Shown in pieces: positions 9,350 through 18,438 of a stretch of 64,000 nt of DNA. The translations under genes were made by a program, and so were the position numbers. Within the stretch, counting starts at the first letter, position 1. Each line of letters begins with the position of its first letter. The DNA is from Streptomyces sp. NBC_00523 (lineage in GTDB: Bacteria > Actinomycetota > Actinomycetes > Streptomycetales > Streptomycetaceae): NCBI RefSeq assembly GCF_036346615.1, contig NZ_CP107836.1, positions 3,410,001 to 3,474,000 of the forward strand. Reading direction: 5' to 3'. The notes under the pieces are model-generated. The model saw nothing but the letters and a program-made list of their open reading frames with translations. It was not told where the DNA came from and did not search any database.

Positions 9350-10756
9350 GTGGCCACACCCACCCCTACGCCCGCCGGCCCGCGCCGCACCCTTCTGGGG
9401 CGGCTGCCTCTCCCTGAGCGCAACTACGTCGCCGACGCCCTGCGTACGGAGACCGTCGGGGGCGTCATCCTGCTGGTCGCCGCCGTGGCGGCGCTGGTGT
9501 GGGCGAACACCGCGGGTTCGAGCTACTCGGCCGTCAGCGACTTCCACATCGGGCCCCAGACCCTCGGTCTGCACCTCTCCGTGGAGCACTGGGCCGCCGA
9601 CGGGCTGCTCGCGGTCTTCTTCTTCGTCGCGGGCGTCGAGCTCAAACGCGAACTCGTGGCGGGAGAGCTGCGCGATCCCAAGGCCGCGGCACTCCCCGTG
9701 GCCGCCGCGCTCTGCGGCATGGCGGTCCCGGCGCTCGTCTACACCCTGGTGAACGTCTTCGGCGACGGCTCGAAGGGCGGCTGGGCAGTCCCCACGGCCA
9801 CGGACATCGCCTTCGCGCTCGCCGTTCTCGCCGTCATCGGCGCCTCGCTGCCCAACGCGCTCCGGGCCTTCCTGCTGACGCTCGCCGTCGTGGACGACCT
9901 CTTCGCGATCCTCATCATCGCCGTCTTCTTCACCGAGGACATCAATTTCCTCGCGCTCGGCGGCGCCTTCCTCGGCCTGGGCCTCTTCTACCTGCTGCTC
10001 CGCCTCGGAGTGCGCGGCTGGTACGTCTACGTGCCGCTCGCCCTGGTCATCTGGGGGCTGATGTACAACAGCGGCGTCCACGCCACCATCGCCGGTGTCG
10101 CCATGGGCCTGATGCTGCGCTGCACCCGCCGCGAGGGCGAGGAGCACTCACCCGGGGAGCGCATCGGGCACCTGGTGCACCCGCTGTCGGCGGGCTTCGC
10201 CGTGCCGGTCTTCGCGCTCTTCTCCGCAGGGGTCTCCCTGTCCGGAGGCGCGCTGGGCGCTGTGTTCCAACGGCCGGAAACGCTCGGGGTCGTCCTGGGC
10301 CTCGTCGCCGGCAAGACCATCGGCGTCTTCGGCGGTACGTGGCTGACCACCAGGCTCACCAGGGCCGAGCTGAACAAGGACCTGGCCTGGGCGGACGTCT
10401 TCGCGATCGCCACCCTCGCCGGCATCGGCTTCACCGTGTCGCTGCTGATCGGGGAGCTCGCGTTCGCCGGTGACGACGACATGATCAACGAGATCAAGGC
10501 GTCGGTTCTCGTCGGCTCCCTCATTGCCGCCGTACTCTCCGGTGTACTGCTCAAACTCCGGGTACGCAGATACAGGGCACTGACCGACGCCGAGGAACTC
10601 GACGAGGACGGTTCAGGGGTGCCGGACGTCTACGAACAGGACGATCCGGCCTACCACCTGAGGATGGCCGCCATCTACGAGGAGAAGGCGGCCGAGCACC
10701 GCCGCCTTGCCCGACTGGCGGGGGCAGCGAGCAACAGGCCGGACAGTCCGGCATGA
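9350..10756 (+). CDS. nhaA: Na+/H+ antiporter NhaA
   Basis: The 468-residue inner-membrane protein exchanges sodium for protons and helps control cytosolic pH and salt. It shows the NhaA hallmarks TATDIAFAL and VVDDLFAI (the paired Asp residues of the ion path) and about twelve hydrophobic segments. GTG 9350 is chosen because CGGAGG lies 9 nt upstream and the protein then starts just before the conserved ADALRTETVGG segment; longer in-frame reading back to 9236 lacks a ribosome site. The C-terminus carries a hydrophilic extension of roughly 60 residues. The holin-superfamily gene follows 39 nt later and may be co-transcribed. Confidence 0.95.
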   Translation: MATPTPTPAGPRRTLLGRLPLPERNYVADALRTETVGGVILLVAAVAALVWANTAGSSYSAVSDFHIGPQTLGLHLSVEHWAADGLLAVFFFVAGVELKRELVAGELRDPKAAALPVAAALCGMAVPALVYTLVNVFGDGSKGGWAVPTATDIAFALAVLAVIGASLPNALRAFLLTLAVVDDLFAILIIAVFFTEDINFLALGGAFLGLGLFYLLLRLGVRGWYVYVPLALVIWGLMYNSGVHATIAGVAMGLMLRCTRREGEEHSPGERIGHLVHPLSAGFAVPVFALFSAGVSLSGGALGAVFQRPETLGVVLGLVAGKTIGVFGGTWLTTRLTRAELNKDLAWADVFAIATLAGIGFTVSLLIGELAFAGDDDMINEIKASVLVGSLIAAVLSGVLLKLRVRRYRALTDAEELDEDGSGVPDVYEQDDPAYHLRMAAIYEEKAAEHRRLARLAGAASNRPDSPA

Positions 10757-10795
10757 TCTGACATCGGACGTGTTGAACAGGAGAGGGAGTCAGGG

Positions 10796-11326
10796 ATGAG
10801 CGACCCCGGCAATTACGCGGGCAGCGCCGACCGCAGTCTCGGCCAGCTGGTCGCGTCGGCGACGGCCGAACTGTCGGCGCTGGTGCACGACGAAATCGCC
10901 CTGGCCAAGGCCGAGGTGCGGCAGGACGTCAAGCGCGGCGTCATCGGCAGCGTGGCGTTCATCGTCACGGGCGTGCTGATCCTGTTCGCGATCCCGGTGC
11001 TGAGCTTCGCGGCCGCGTACGGCATCCACAACCTGGGACTGGGCCTCGCCTGGTCGTTCCTGATCGTGGGCGGCGCGTTCATCCTGCTGGGCATTCTGCT
11101 CGCGCTCTTCGGGTACGCGAAGATCAAGAAGGTCAAGCCGCCGGAGAAGTCCATCGCCTCCGCCAAGCAGACCGCCGCCGTCCTCCAGGGCGTCAAGCCG
11201 CACCCGCGCCCCGAGACCGCCGCCGACGCGATCCTCCCGGTGGGTGGCAGCACCCGCTCCGACCGCGCCATCGAGAGCGCACCGGTCCAGGACAAGGCGT
11301 CGGCTGTGGCACGCTCGTCCACATGA
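10796..11326 (+). CDS. Holin-superfamily (DUF1469-type) membrane protein
   Basis: The 176-residue protein has two hydrophobic segments (about residues 57-80 and 87-110) flanked by charged stretches, typical of the actinobacterial putative holin-X / DUF1469 family. Despite the family name these chromosomal proteins are not phage lysis genes; their role is unknown. A GGAGAGGGAG ribosome site precedes ATG 10796. The stop overlaps the ATG of the hydrolase gene by 4 nt, so the two are translationally coupled. The context with nhaA suggests an envelope function (inference). Confidence 0.8.
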   Translation: MSDPGNYAGSADRSLGQLVASATAELSALVHDEIALAKAEVRQDVKRGVIGSVAFIVTGVLILFAIPVLSFAAAYGIHNLGLGLAWSFLIVGGAFILLGILLALFGYAKIKKVKPPEKSIASAKQTAAVLQGVKPHPRPETAADAILPVGGSTRSDRAIESAPVQDKASAVARSST

Positions 11327-12273
11327 CCGTTCCCGCACCGTCCGCCCCGGCCGGCGGCCCCGTCCGCCTCGACGGCCCCTGGACCCACCGGGACGTCGCG
11401 GCGAACGGCGCCCGCTTCCACATCGCCGAAATGGGTGAAGGGCCGCTGGTCCTCCTCCTGCACGGCTTCCCGCAGTTCTGGTGGACCTGGCGCCACCAGC
11501 TGCCCGCGCTCGCCGAGGCAGGGTTCCGGGCCGTGGCGATGGACCTGCGCGGCGTCGGCGGCAGCGACCGCACGCCCCGGGGCTACGACCCCGCCAACCT
11601 GGCGCTCGACATCACGGGGGTGGTCAGGTCCCTCGGCGAGCCGGACGCCGCCCTCGTCGGCCACGACATGGGCGGGTACCTGGCCTGGACGGCCGCCGTG
11701 ATGCGCCCGAAGCTGGTGCGCCGGCTGGTCGTCTCCTCGATGCCCCACCCGCGGCGGTGGCGCTCCTCGATGCTCTCCGACTTCGCGCAGTCCCGGGCCG
11801 GCTCGTACATCTGGGGCTTCCAGCGGCCCTGGGTGCCGGAGCGTCAGCTCGTCGCCGACAACGGCGCCTTGGTGGGCCGGCTGATCAGCGAGTGGGCGGG
11901 ACCGGGACCGGGCAAGGCGGAGTTCCCCGACGAGACGACGCTGGGCGTCTACCGGCGGGCCATGACGATCCCCTCGACGGCGCACTGCTCGATCGAGCCG
12001 TACCGCTGGATGGTGCGCTCGCTGGCGCGCCCGGACGGCATCCAGTTCAACCGGCGCATGAAGCGGCCCGTTCGGGTGCCGACGCTGCACCTTCACGGTT
12101 CACTCGATCCGGCGGTCCGCACGCGCAGCTCGGCCGGGTCCGGCGAGTACGTCGAGGCGCCCTACCGTTGGCGACTTTTCGACGGTCTGGGCCACTTCCC
12201 CCACGAGGAGGATCCGGCGGGGTTCTCGGCCGAACTCATCAACTGGCTCAAGGATTCCGAGCCGGATCGCTAG
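11323..12273 (+). CDS. Alpha/beta hydrolase, epoxide-hydrolase-like
   Basis: The 316-residue alpha/beta-fold enzyme has an oxyanion motif HGFPQFWW (from about residue 47) and a nucleophile elbow GHDMGG with Asp115. It also shows a later Asp in GSLDPAVR and the catalytic His in GLGHFPHEED. An Asp nucleophile together with HGxP is the pattern of soluble epoxide hydrolases and some dehalogenases rather than Ser esterases. The substrate is unknown. The ATG overlaps the stop of the holin-like gene (ATGA). Confidence 0.85.
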   Translation: MTVPAPSAPAGGPVRLDGPWTHRDVAANGARFHIAEMGEGPLVLLLHGFPQFWWTWRHQLPALAEAGFRAVAMDLRGVGGSDRTPRGYDPANLALDITGVVRSLGEPDAALVGHDMGGYLAWTAAVMRPKLVRRLVVSSMPHPRRWRSSMLSDFAQSRAGSYIWGFQRPWVPERQLVADNGALVGRLISEWAGPGPGKAEFPDETTLGVYRRAMTIPSTAHCSIEPYRWMVRSLARPDGIQFNRRMKRPVRVPTLHLHGSLDPAVRTRSSAGSGEYVEAPYRWRLFDGLGHFPHEEDPAGFSAELINWLKDSEPDR

Positions 12274-12610
12274 CCGTTCTGGCACACATGTCCTACGAAC
12301 GGCCACGTGCCTGGCGCATAAGCCAATTGGCTGACGGATAGGCGGTTACGGACCATGAGGCACGGGCAGACGTCCGGGTATGGGCTGGACGCACGACTTC
12401 GGTGACGCAGCACGCAACCGTCGCTCGACCGCCACGGCGGATCCGGGCATTCACGAGGGGGACGGCCTTCAGGGCCGGGTGCACGCTTTGCACGTCATGC
12501 ATGATCCTCGGCTCGGCATCTCACGCATCCTCCGCCGCAGGGCCCGCTGGGTCTCGGCGCGGCTGCGCCATCCTCGTAACTGACGTACCCGCGGGCACCA
12601 CCGCGGACCT
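12274..12610. other. Intergenic between convergent genes
   Basis: This stretch separates the hydrolase gene from the convergent membrane protease gene. Only short open frames without recognisable products are present. I see no strong hairpin or RNA gene. Confidence 0.5.
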
Positions 12611-13816
12611 CTAGAGCGCGCACCCCTGGCTGTCGACCTGCTGGTTGGCGGTACGGCCCTGCGTGATGTCGTCGCGGATCTCGTCCGCCGTCAGCGCGTA
12701 GCCCGTGTCCGGGTCGTCGAGCGACTTCGCGAACACGACTCCGTACACCTTGCCCTCGGGGGTCAGCAGCGGGCCGCCGGAGTTGCCCTGGCGGACCGTG
12801 GTGTAGAGCGAGTACACATCACGGCGGACCGTGCCCCGGTGGTAGATGTCGGGGCCGTTGGCATCGATGCGGGCCCGGACGCGCGCGGAGCGTACGTCGT
12901 ACGAGCCGTTCTCCGGGAAGCCCGCGACGATGGCGCTGTCGCCCGTCTCCGCGTCGCTGTCGGGGCCGGTGAACCGCAGCGGCTTCACGTCGAGGTCCGG
13001 GACGTCGAGTACGGCGATGTCGCGCCGCCAGTCGTAGAGGACGACCTTCGCGTCGTACAGGCGTCCCTGGCCGCCGATCTGCACGGTCGGCTCGTCCACG
13101 CCGCCGACGACGTGCGCGTTGGTCATCACCCGGCGGTCGGAGAACACGAACCCGGTGCCTTCGAGGACCTTGCCGCAGCTCGGGGCCGTACCCACGACCT
13201 TCACAATGGACTGTTTGGCGCGCGCGGCGACGGGGCTGCCGACCAGCGCCGGGTCGGGGGCCCTGACCTCGGTGATGGGCTCGTTGGCGAACGGGCTGAA
13301 GACCTGCGGGAAGCCGTTCTGCGCGAGGACCGAGGAGAAGTCCGTGAACCAGGTGGACGCCTGGGGCGGCATCACCCGGGAGACGCCCAGCAGGACCGAG
13401 GAGCTGCGGACCTCCTTGCCCAGCGTCGGCAGCGAGGTGCCCGCCAGGGCGGAGCCGATCAGCCAGGCGACGAGCAGCATCGCCACCACGTTGACCAGGG
13501 CGCCGCCGGTCGCGTCCAGGGCGCGCGCGGGCGACCACGTGATGTGGCGGCGGAGTTTGTTGCCCAGATGGGTGGTGAACGCCTGGCCGATCGACGCGCA
13601 CACGATGACGATGACGACCGCGACGACGGCCGCGGTGGAGGAGACCTCCGAACCGTCCGTCATCTGGTCCCACAGAACCGGCAGGAGGTAGACGGCGACG
13701 AGACCGCCGCCCAGGAACCCGATCACCGACAGAATGCCGACGACGAACCCCTGGCGATAGCCGATGACCGCGAACCACACGGCTCCGGCCAGCAGCAGGA
13801 TGTCCAGCACGTTCAC
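12611..13816 (-). CDS. MarP-like membrane serine protease (CvpA + trypsin)
   Basis: The 401-residue protein has four predicted membrane segments in an N-terminal CvpA domain (about residues 3-125) and a periplasm-facing trypsin-like protease domain (about 190-395). The triad is visible as H235 (TNAHVV), D266 (RRDIAVL) and S346 (QGNSGGPL). C214 and a C-terminal Cys lie where Mycobacterium tuberculosis MarP has its redox disulphide. MarP is needed for acid and oxidative stress resistance through cell-wall hydrolase processing; a similar role is inferred. It lies 87 nt downstream of the CoA-type Nudix gene on the same strand. Confidence 0.92.
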   Translation of the reverse strand: MNVLDILLLAGAVWFAVIGYRQGFVVGILSVIGFLGGGLVAVYLLPVLWDQMTDGSEVSSTAAVVAVVIVIVCASIGQAFTTHLGNKLRRHITWSPARALDATGGALVNVVAMLLVAWLIGSALAGTSLPTLGKEVRSSSVLLGVSRVMPPQASTWFTDFSSVLAQNGFPQVFSPFANEPITEVRAPDPALVGSPVAARAKQSIVKVVGTAPSCGKVLEGTGFVFSDRRVMTNAHVVGGVDEPTVQIGGQGRLYDAKVVLYDWRRDIAVLDVPDLDVKPLRFTGPDSDAETGDSAIVAGFPENGSYDVRSARVRARIDANGPDIYHRGTVRRDVYSLYTTVRQGNSGGPLLTPEGKVYGVVFAKSLDDPDTGYALTADEIRDDITQGRTANQQVDSQGCAL

Positions 13817-13903
13817 CGTCTATAGCCTCGCAGATTCGTCACCGGGCCCGTACGTCTCCGTGGCCGGGCGGTCCCGGATCGGCGGAGCACGGAAGTCAGC
13901 CTG

Positions 13904-14617
13904 TCATGCGCGCCAGTCGAGCGGCACCTGCCTGGCTCTGTCCCACGGGCGTTCCCAGCCCGCGAAGTGCAGAATCCGGTCGATCACGCCGGCCGTGAAC
14001 CCCCAGACGAGTGCTGATTCGACCAGAAATGCCGGGCCTCGGTGACCGCTGGGGTGGACCGCCGTCGCCCGGTTGGCCGGGTCCGTGAGATCCGCCACGG
14101 GGACCGTGAAGACCCGTGCCGTCTCGCCCGGGTCGACCACGTCGACCGGGCTGGGCGTCCGCCACCAGCCCAGGACCGGCGTCACCACGAAGCTGCTCAC
14201 GGGGATGTAGAGACGGGGCAGCACACCAAAGATCTGCACCCCGCGCGGATCGAGGCCGGTCTCCTCCTCCGCCTCGCGCAGGGCGGCCCTGAGCGGCCCG
14301 GTCGTCGCCTGGTCGCCGTCCTCCGGGTCGAGCGAGCCGCCGGGGAACGACGGCTGGCCGGGATGGGAGCGCAGGCTTCCGGCGCGCTCCATCAGAAGCA
14401 GCTCCGGGCCGCGCGCGCCCTCTCCGAACAGGACGAGCACGGCCGACTGGCGTCCCGCCCCGTTCTCCGGCGGCAGGAAGCGGCTGAGCTGCTGCGGCCG
14501 CACCGTGCGCGCGGCACGGGCGACGGGGTCGAGCCAGTCGGGCAGCCCCTCCTCCGAAACCATGACCGCAGGGCCGTCCGGCCCACCGCGCTCCGTGCCG
14601 GTCTCATGCGTCTTCAT
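13904..14617 (-). CDS. Nudix hydrolase, CoA pyrophosphatase type
   Basis: The 237-residue cytosolic protein carries the UPF0035 signature that distinguishes CoA diphosphatases: LLMERAGSLR, then a Gly and FPGG. It continues into a Nudix helix with REAEEETGL. Members hydrolyse CoA and CoA derivatives to 3',5'-ADP and phosphopantetheine compounds. ATG 14617 is preferred over the in-frame GTG 14623 because GGAGGGG lies about 6 nt before the ATG and would overlap the GTG. It sits between nth and the membrane protease gene on the same strand. Confidence 0.9.
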   Translation of the reverse strand: MKTHETGTERGGPDGPAVMVSEEGLPDWLDPVARAARTVRPQQLSRFLPPENGAGRQSAVLVLFGEGARGPELLLMERAGSLRSHPGQPSFPGGSLDPEDGDQATTGPLRAALREAEEETGLDPRGVQIFGVLPRLYIPVSSFVVTPVLGWWRTPSPVDVVDPGETARVFTVPVADLTDPANRATAVHPSGHRGPAFLVESALVWGFTAGVIDRILHFAGWERPWDRARQVPLDWRA

Positions 14618-14679
14618 AGGCACCCCTCCGTCTCACAACGCCCGTCGTCCCGCGATTCGTTCCGCAGCGGCGGTCCGCG

Positions 14680-15585
14680 TCAGTCGGCGCCCAGGGGAGG
14701 TGCCGGGCTTCCCGGGTAGTCCGGCGGCGGGCTCAGCCGCTGGCCCGGCTTGCCGCCCATCTCGTACTTCAGGAGCTTGCGGGCCTTCTCCGGGTCCGTC
14801 TCGCCCTCACCGTACGACGGGCACAACGGGGCGATCGGGCAGGCGCCGCAGGCGGGCTTGCGGGCGTGGCAGACGCGGCGGCCATGGAAAATGACGCGGT
14901 GCGAGAGCATGGTCCACTCGCTCCTGGGGAAGATCGCCGCGACCTCCGCCTCGACCTTCTCCGGGTCCTCCTGCTCGGTCCACTTCCACCGCCGGACCAA
15001 CCGCCCGAAATGGGTGTCTACGGTAATTCCAGGCACTCCGAAGGCATTGCCCAACACGACGTTGGCCGTCTTGCGGCCGACCCCCGGCAGCTTCACGAGA
15101 TCCGCGAGCCTCCCCGGCACCTCGCCGCCGAAGTCGTCGCGGAGCGCGGCGGACAGCCCGAGCAGCGACCTCGCCTTGGCCCGGAAGAAGCCGGTGGGCC
15201 GGATGATCTCCTCCAGCTTCTCCGGAACGGCGGCGGCCATGTCCTCGGGGGTGGGGTAGGCGGCGAAGAGGGCGGGCGTCGTCTGGTTGACCCTCAGGTC
15301 GGTGGTCTGGGCGGAGAGAACCGTGGCGACGAGCAGTTCGAACGGATTCCGGAAGTCCAGCTCCGGATGGGCGTACGGGTAGACCTCGGCGAGCTCGCGG
15401 TTGATCCGGCGGGCGCGGCGGACCATGGCCAGATGCGATTCGGGCCGCCCCGGCTTCTTCTTCGGCGCGGCCGCTCCGGCGGACCGGCTCTTCGCCGCCC
15501 CGGAGCCGCTTTCGGTCGATTTCTTCAGGTTTTTCCTCTTGCTCGCACCCTGTTCGCCCACAGCGGAATCACGCCCCTCCGACAC
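14680..15585 (-). CDS. nth: Endonuclease III (DNA glycosylase/AP lyase)
   Basis: The enzyme excises oxidised pyrimidines and cleaves the abasic site in base-excision repair. It shows the helix-hairpin-helix [13 protein letters not shown] with the catalytic Lys, the catalytic Asp in VDTHFGRL, and a 4Fe-4S cluster motif C-x6-C-x2-C-x5-C at the C-terminal side. About 65 lysine- and alanine-rich residues precede the catalytic core, longer than the Escherichia coli enzyme. GTG 15585 has an AAGGGGG ribosome site about 8 nt upstream; GTG 15630 is the alternative. It is divergent from crp. Confidence 0.95.
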   Translation of the reverse strand: MSEGRDSAVGEQGASKRKNLKKSTESGSGAAKSRSAGAAAPKKKPGRPESHLAMVRRARRINRELAEVYPYAHPELDFRNPFELLVATVLSAQTTDLRVNQTTPALFAAYPTPEDMAAAVPEKLEEIIRPTGFFRAKARSLLGLSAALRDDFGGEVPGRLADLVKLPGVGRKTANVVLGNAFGVPGITVDTHFGRLVRRWKWTEQEDPEKVEAEVAAIFPRSEWTMLSHRVIFHGRRVCHARKPACGACPIAPLCPSYGEGETDPEKARKLLKYEMGGKPGQRLSPPPDYPGSPAPPLGAD

Positions 15586-15736
15586 CCCATCAGCCCCCTT
15601 GGCCTGCGCTCTCACCGGCAATCCGGACACTCGGCCAGCCTAGAGCCCGGCACTGACATCCGCCCCGGTCACGGGTGATCCGCCCCCAATCGGCCCCCTG
15701 CCGTACCCCTCGGCACGCGCGTGCGTCAAACTGGTT

Positions 15737-15752
15737 TGTGATTGATCGCACT
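15737..15752. promoter_or_regulatory. Candidate Crp/CAP binding site upstream of crp
   Basis: TGTGATTGATCGCACT matches the cyclic-AMP receptor protein core GTG-N8-CAC with partial outer matches to TGTGA-N6-TCACA. It lies about 65 nt before the crp start and suggests autoregulation. This is inferred from the motif only. Confidence 0.45.
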
Positions 15753-15814
15753 GTTTTACCGTCCGGCATGATGGGGACCACGGTTCCCTGAACAGGCCGA
15801 CAAGGAGAGAACTC

Positions 15815-16489
15815 GTGGACGACGTTCTGCGGCGCGCCCCGCTTTTCGCGGCGCTCGATGACGAGCAGGCCGCGGAGCTCCGCGCCTCGATGAGTGAGGT
15901 GACCCTCGCGCGCGGTGACGCGCTCTTCCACGAGGGTGACCCGGGTGACCGCCTCTACGTGGTCACCGAGGGCAAGGTGAAGCTCCACCGCACCTCCCCC
16001 GACGGTCGCGAGAACATGCTGGCGGTCCTCGGCCCCGGCGAGCTGATCGGTGAGCTCTCGCTCTTCGACCCGGGCCCGCGCACCGCCACCGCCACCGCGC
16101 TGACCGAGGTCAAGCTCCTCGGCCTCGGCCACGGCGACCTCCAGCCCTGGCTCAACGCGCGCCCCGAGGTGGCCACGGCCCTCCTGCGTGCCGTCGCCCG
16201 GCGCCTGCGCAAGACCAACGACCAGATGTCCGACCTGGTCTTCTCCGATGTGCCCGGCCGCGTCGCCCGCGCCCTCCTGGACCTGTCGCGCCGCTTCGGC
16301 GTCCAGTCCGAGGAAGGCATCCACGTGGTGCACGACCTGACGCAGGAGGAGCTGGCCCAGCTGGTCGGCGCTTCCCGCGAGACGGTCAACAAGGCCCTCG
16401 CCGACTTCGCCGGCCGCGGCTGGCTGCGCCTGGAGGCCCGCGCGGTGATCCTCCTGGACGTGGAGCGGCTGGCCAAGCGGTCGCGCTGA
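15815..16489 (+). CDS. crp: Cyclic AMP receptor protein Crp
   Basis: The 224-residue transcription factor has an N-terminal cyclic-nucleotide-binding beta barrel (PGELIGELSLF followed by GPRTATATA, the phosphate-binding cassette). A dimer helix follows, then a C-terminal winged helix-turn-helix (LTQEELAQLVGASRETVNKAL). In Streptomyces, Crp is known to influence germination, development and antibiotic production. The GTG start at 15815 follows AAGGAGAG. A possible self-binding site lies upstream and a hairpin terminator downstream. It is divergent from nth. Confidence 0.96.
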   Translation: MDDVLRRAPLFAALDDEQAAELRASMSEVTLARGDALFHEGDPGDRLYVVTEGKVKLHRTSPDGRENMLAVLGPGELIGELSLFDPGPRTATATALTEVKLLGLGHGDLQPWLNARPEVATALLRAVARRLRKTNDQMSDLVFSDVPGRVARALLDLSRRFGVQSEEGIHVVHDLTQEELAQLVGASRETVNKALADFAGRGWLRLEARAVILLDVERLAKRSR

Positions 16490-16508
16490 CCCGTCGTACG
16501 CCATGAGT

Positions 16509-16541
16509 GAGGGGCCCCGCCGACAGCCGGCCGGGCCCCTC
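16509..16541. terminator. Terminator between crp and the MBL hydrolase gene
   Basis: A 9-bp perfect stem (GAGGGGCCC / GGGCCCCTC) with an additional outer ATGAG/CTCAT pairing lies between convergent stops at 16489 and 16558. Confidence 0.7.
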
Positions 16542-16557
16542 TTCTCATGCATGCCTG

Positions 16558-17388
16558 TCAGATCAGCCCGTGCTCGGTCAGGTAGTCCAGCTGCGCCCGC
16601 ACCGACAGCTCCGCCGCCGGCCACAGCGAACGGTCCACGTCCGCGTAGACATGGGCCACGACCTCGGACGAGGTCCGGTAGCCCGATTCCACCGCGGTCT
16701 CCACCTGGGCCAGCCGGTGCGCGCGATGGGCGAGATAGAACTCGACCGCCCCCTGCGCGTCGTCCAGGACGGGCCCGTGGCCGGGCAGCACCGTATGGAC
16801 CCCGTCGTCCACCGTCAGCGAGCGCAGCCGCCGCAGCGAGTCGAGGTAGTCCCCGAGCCGCCCGTCCGGGTGCGCCACCAGCGTCGTCCCGCGTCCGAGG
16901 ATCGTGTCGCCGGTCAGCACCGCCTGATCGGCCGGCAGGTGGAACGACAGCGAGTCCGCCGTGTGGCCCGGCGTCGGCACCACGTACATCTCCAGGCCGC
17001 CGGTCGTGATCACGTCACCCGTGCTCAGGCCCTCGTCACCGAGCCGCAGCTCCGGGTCGAGCGCGCGCACCTTGGTCCCGGTCAGCTCCGCGAACCGCGC
17101 CGCGCCCTCCGCGTGGTCGGGGTGGCCGTGGGTGAGGAGCGTCAGCGCGATCCGGCGGCCCGCCCGCTCGGCGGTGTCGATGACGGCCCGCAGATGGGCG
17201 TCGTCCAGCGGGCCCGGGTCGATGACCACCGCGAGGTCCGAGTCGGGCTCGGCGACGATCCACGTGTTGGTCCCGTCCAGCGTCATCGGCGAGGGGTTGG
17301 GCGCCAGGACGTTGACCGTACGGGCCGTGGCGGGACCGGACAGCACACTGCCGCGCGGCTGTCCGGGCAGCGCCGCCGCGTCACTCAT
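16558..17388 (-). CDS. MBL-fold metallohydrolase
   Basis: The 276-residue metallo-beta-lactamase-fold protein carries the zinc-binding motif THGHPDHAEG, then PTPGHTADS, TGDTILG and LPGHGP, which supply the remaining metal ligands. The layout is that of LACTB2 / glyoxalase-II-like hydrolases, probably acting on thioesters or nucleic acids; the substrate is unknown. Its start overlaps the stop of the upstream Nudix gene by 4 nt, so the pair is translationally coupled. Confidence 0.88.
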   Translation of the reverse strand: MSDAAALPGQPRGSVLSGPATARTVNVLAPNPSPMTLDGTNTWIVAEPDSDLAVVIDPGPLDDAHLRAVIDTAERAGRRIALTLLTHGHPDHAEGAARFAELTGTKVRALDPELRLGDEGLSTGDVITTGGLEMYVVPTPGHTADSLSFHLPADQAVLTGDTILGRGTTLVAHPDGRLGDYLDSLRRLRSLTVDDGVHTVLPGHGPVLDDAQGAVEFYLAHRAHRLAQVETAVESGYRTSSEVVAHVYADVDRSLWPAAELSVRAQLDYLTEHGLI

Positions 17389-18314
17389 GCCGCACCGCCT
17401 TCCGCGTCGCCCTTTTGCTCCCCGCCGTGCGTTTCGTCCGCCCCGGCCGTGGAGACGTGCTTGGTGAATTCCTCGTGCCCCGGCCAGCTCAGCACCAGCT
17501 CGTCACCGTCCAGACGCGCCTGCGCGAGTACGGGGGTGAGGTCCTGGTCCGACGCCGCCTCCAGCGCCCGCGCGGCGGTGGCGTACGGCCGCAGTGTCCG
17601 CAGCGTCGCCACGGTCGGCGGCATCATCAGCAGCTCGCCCCGGTCGTATCCGTCGGCCGCGTCGCCCGGGGTGATCCACACCGTGCGGTCGGCCTCCGTC
17701 GAGGCGTTCCGGGTGCGCTGGCCCGCAGGGAGCGCGGCGACGAAGAACCAGGTGTCGTAGCGGCGCGGCTCGAACTCCGGAGTGATCCAGCGCGCCCACG
17801 CGCCCAGCAGGTCCGAGCGCAGCACCAGCCCGCGCCGCTCCAGGAATCCGGCGAACGACAGCTCCCGGGCGACCAGCGCCGCGCGGTCGGCCTCCCAGTC
17901 GTCGCCGGTGGTGTCGGTGACGACGGTCTCCGGCGTCGGACCGGCCAGCAGGACGCCGGCCTCCTCGTACGTCTCGCGGACCGCGGCGCAGACGATCGCC
18001 TGCGCCTCCTTTGGCGTGCCGACCCCCAGCCGGTGCGCCCAGGTCTCCAGCGCGGGCCCGGCCCAGCGGACGAGCCGGTCGTCGTCGCGCGGGTCGACGC
18101 CGCCACCCGGATAGGCGTACGCCCCTCCGGCGAAGGCCATCGAGGTGCGCCGGCGCAGCATGTGGACGGCGGGCGCGCCCCCTGCGCCGGTGGCGTCGTC
18201 CCGGAGCAGCATCACGGTGGCGGCCCGCCGGGGCTCGGCGGCCGTCAGCTCGCCTGCGGCGAGGGCCCTGATCCGGCCGGGCCATTCCGGGGGGTACCAC
18301 TGACCATTGGACAT
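17385..18314 (-). CDS. Nudix hydrolase, NUDT19-like
   Basis: The 309-residue protein has an opening YPGGGVDPRD and a distant RETYEEAGVLL helix, separated by about 35 residues. This long insertion inside the Nudix box is typical of the NUDT19 (RP2p-like) subgroup, which hydrolyses CoA and acyl-CoA. Together with the coupled MBL hydrolase the pair may handle acyl-CoA or thioester damage (inference). The start at 18314 is an ATG, and the stop overlaps the next ATG. Confidence 0.85.
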   Translation of the reverse strand: MSNGQWYPPEWPGRIRALAAGELTAAEPRRAATVMLLRDDATGAGGAPAVHMLRRRTSMAFAGGAYAYPGGGVDPRDDDRLVRWAGPALETWAHRLGVGTPKEAQAIVCAAVRETYEEAGVLLAGPTPETVVTDTTGDDWEADRAALVARELSFAGFLERRGLVLRSDLLGAWARWITPEFEPRRYDTWFFVAALPAGQRTRNASTEADRTVWITPGDAADGYDRGELLMMPPTVATLRTLRPYATAARALEAASDQDLTPVLAQARLDGDELVLSWPGHEEFTKHVSTAGADETHGGEQKGDAEGGAA

Positions 18315-18385
18315 GGCCGGAGGCTATCCGGAACCGCGTCGATGTTCGAGGGGTCCCCGGATCCGTACATGGCGTGTACACACAA

Positions 18386-18418
18386 GATCCCGCCCGGTCC
18401 TCACGGCCGGACGGGATC
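18386..18418 (-). terminator. Terminator after the RidA gene
   Basis: Two 12-nt arms (18386-18397 and 18407-18418) pair with one mismatch across a 9-nt loop. The hairpin lies 20 nt beyond the RidA stop on the minus strand. Confidence 0.65.
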
Positions 18419-18438
18419 AGGGGCGGAGACGGTACGGA

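Noticed and set aside
10796..11326. Holin-family protein as evidence of a prophage
   Set aside because: No endolysin, structural or regulatory phage genes are nearby, and such DUF1469-like genes are common in actinomycete core genomes.
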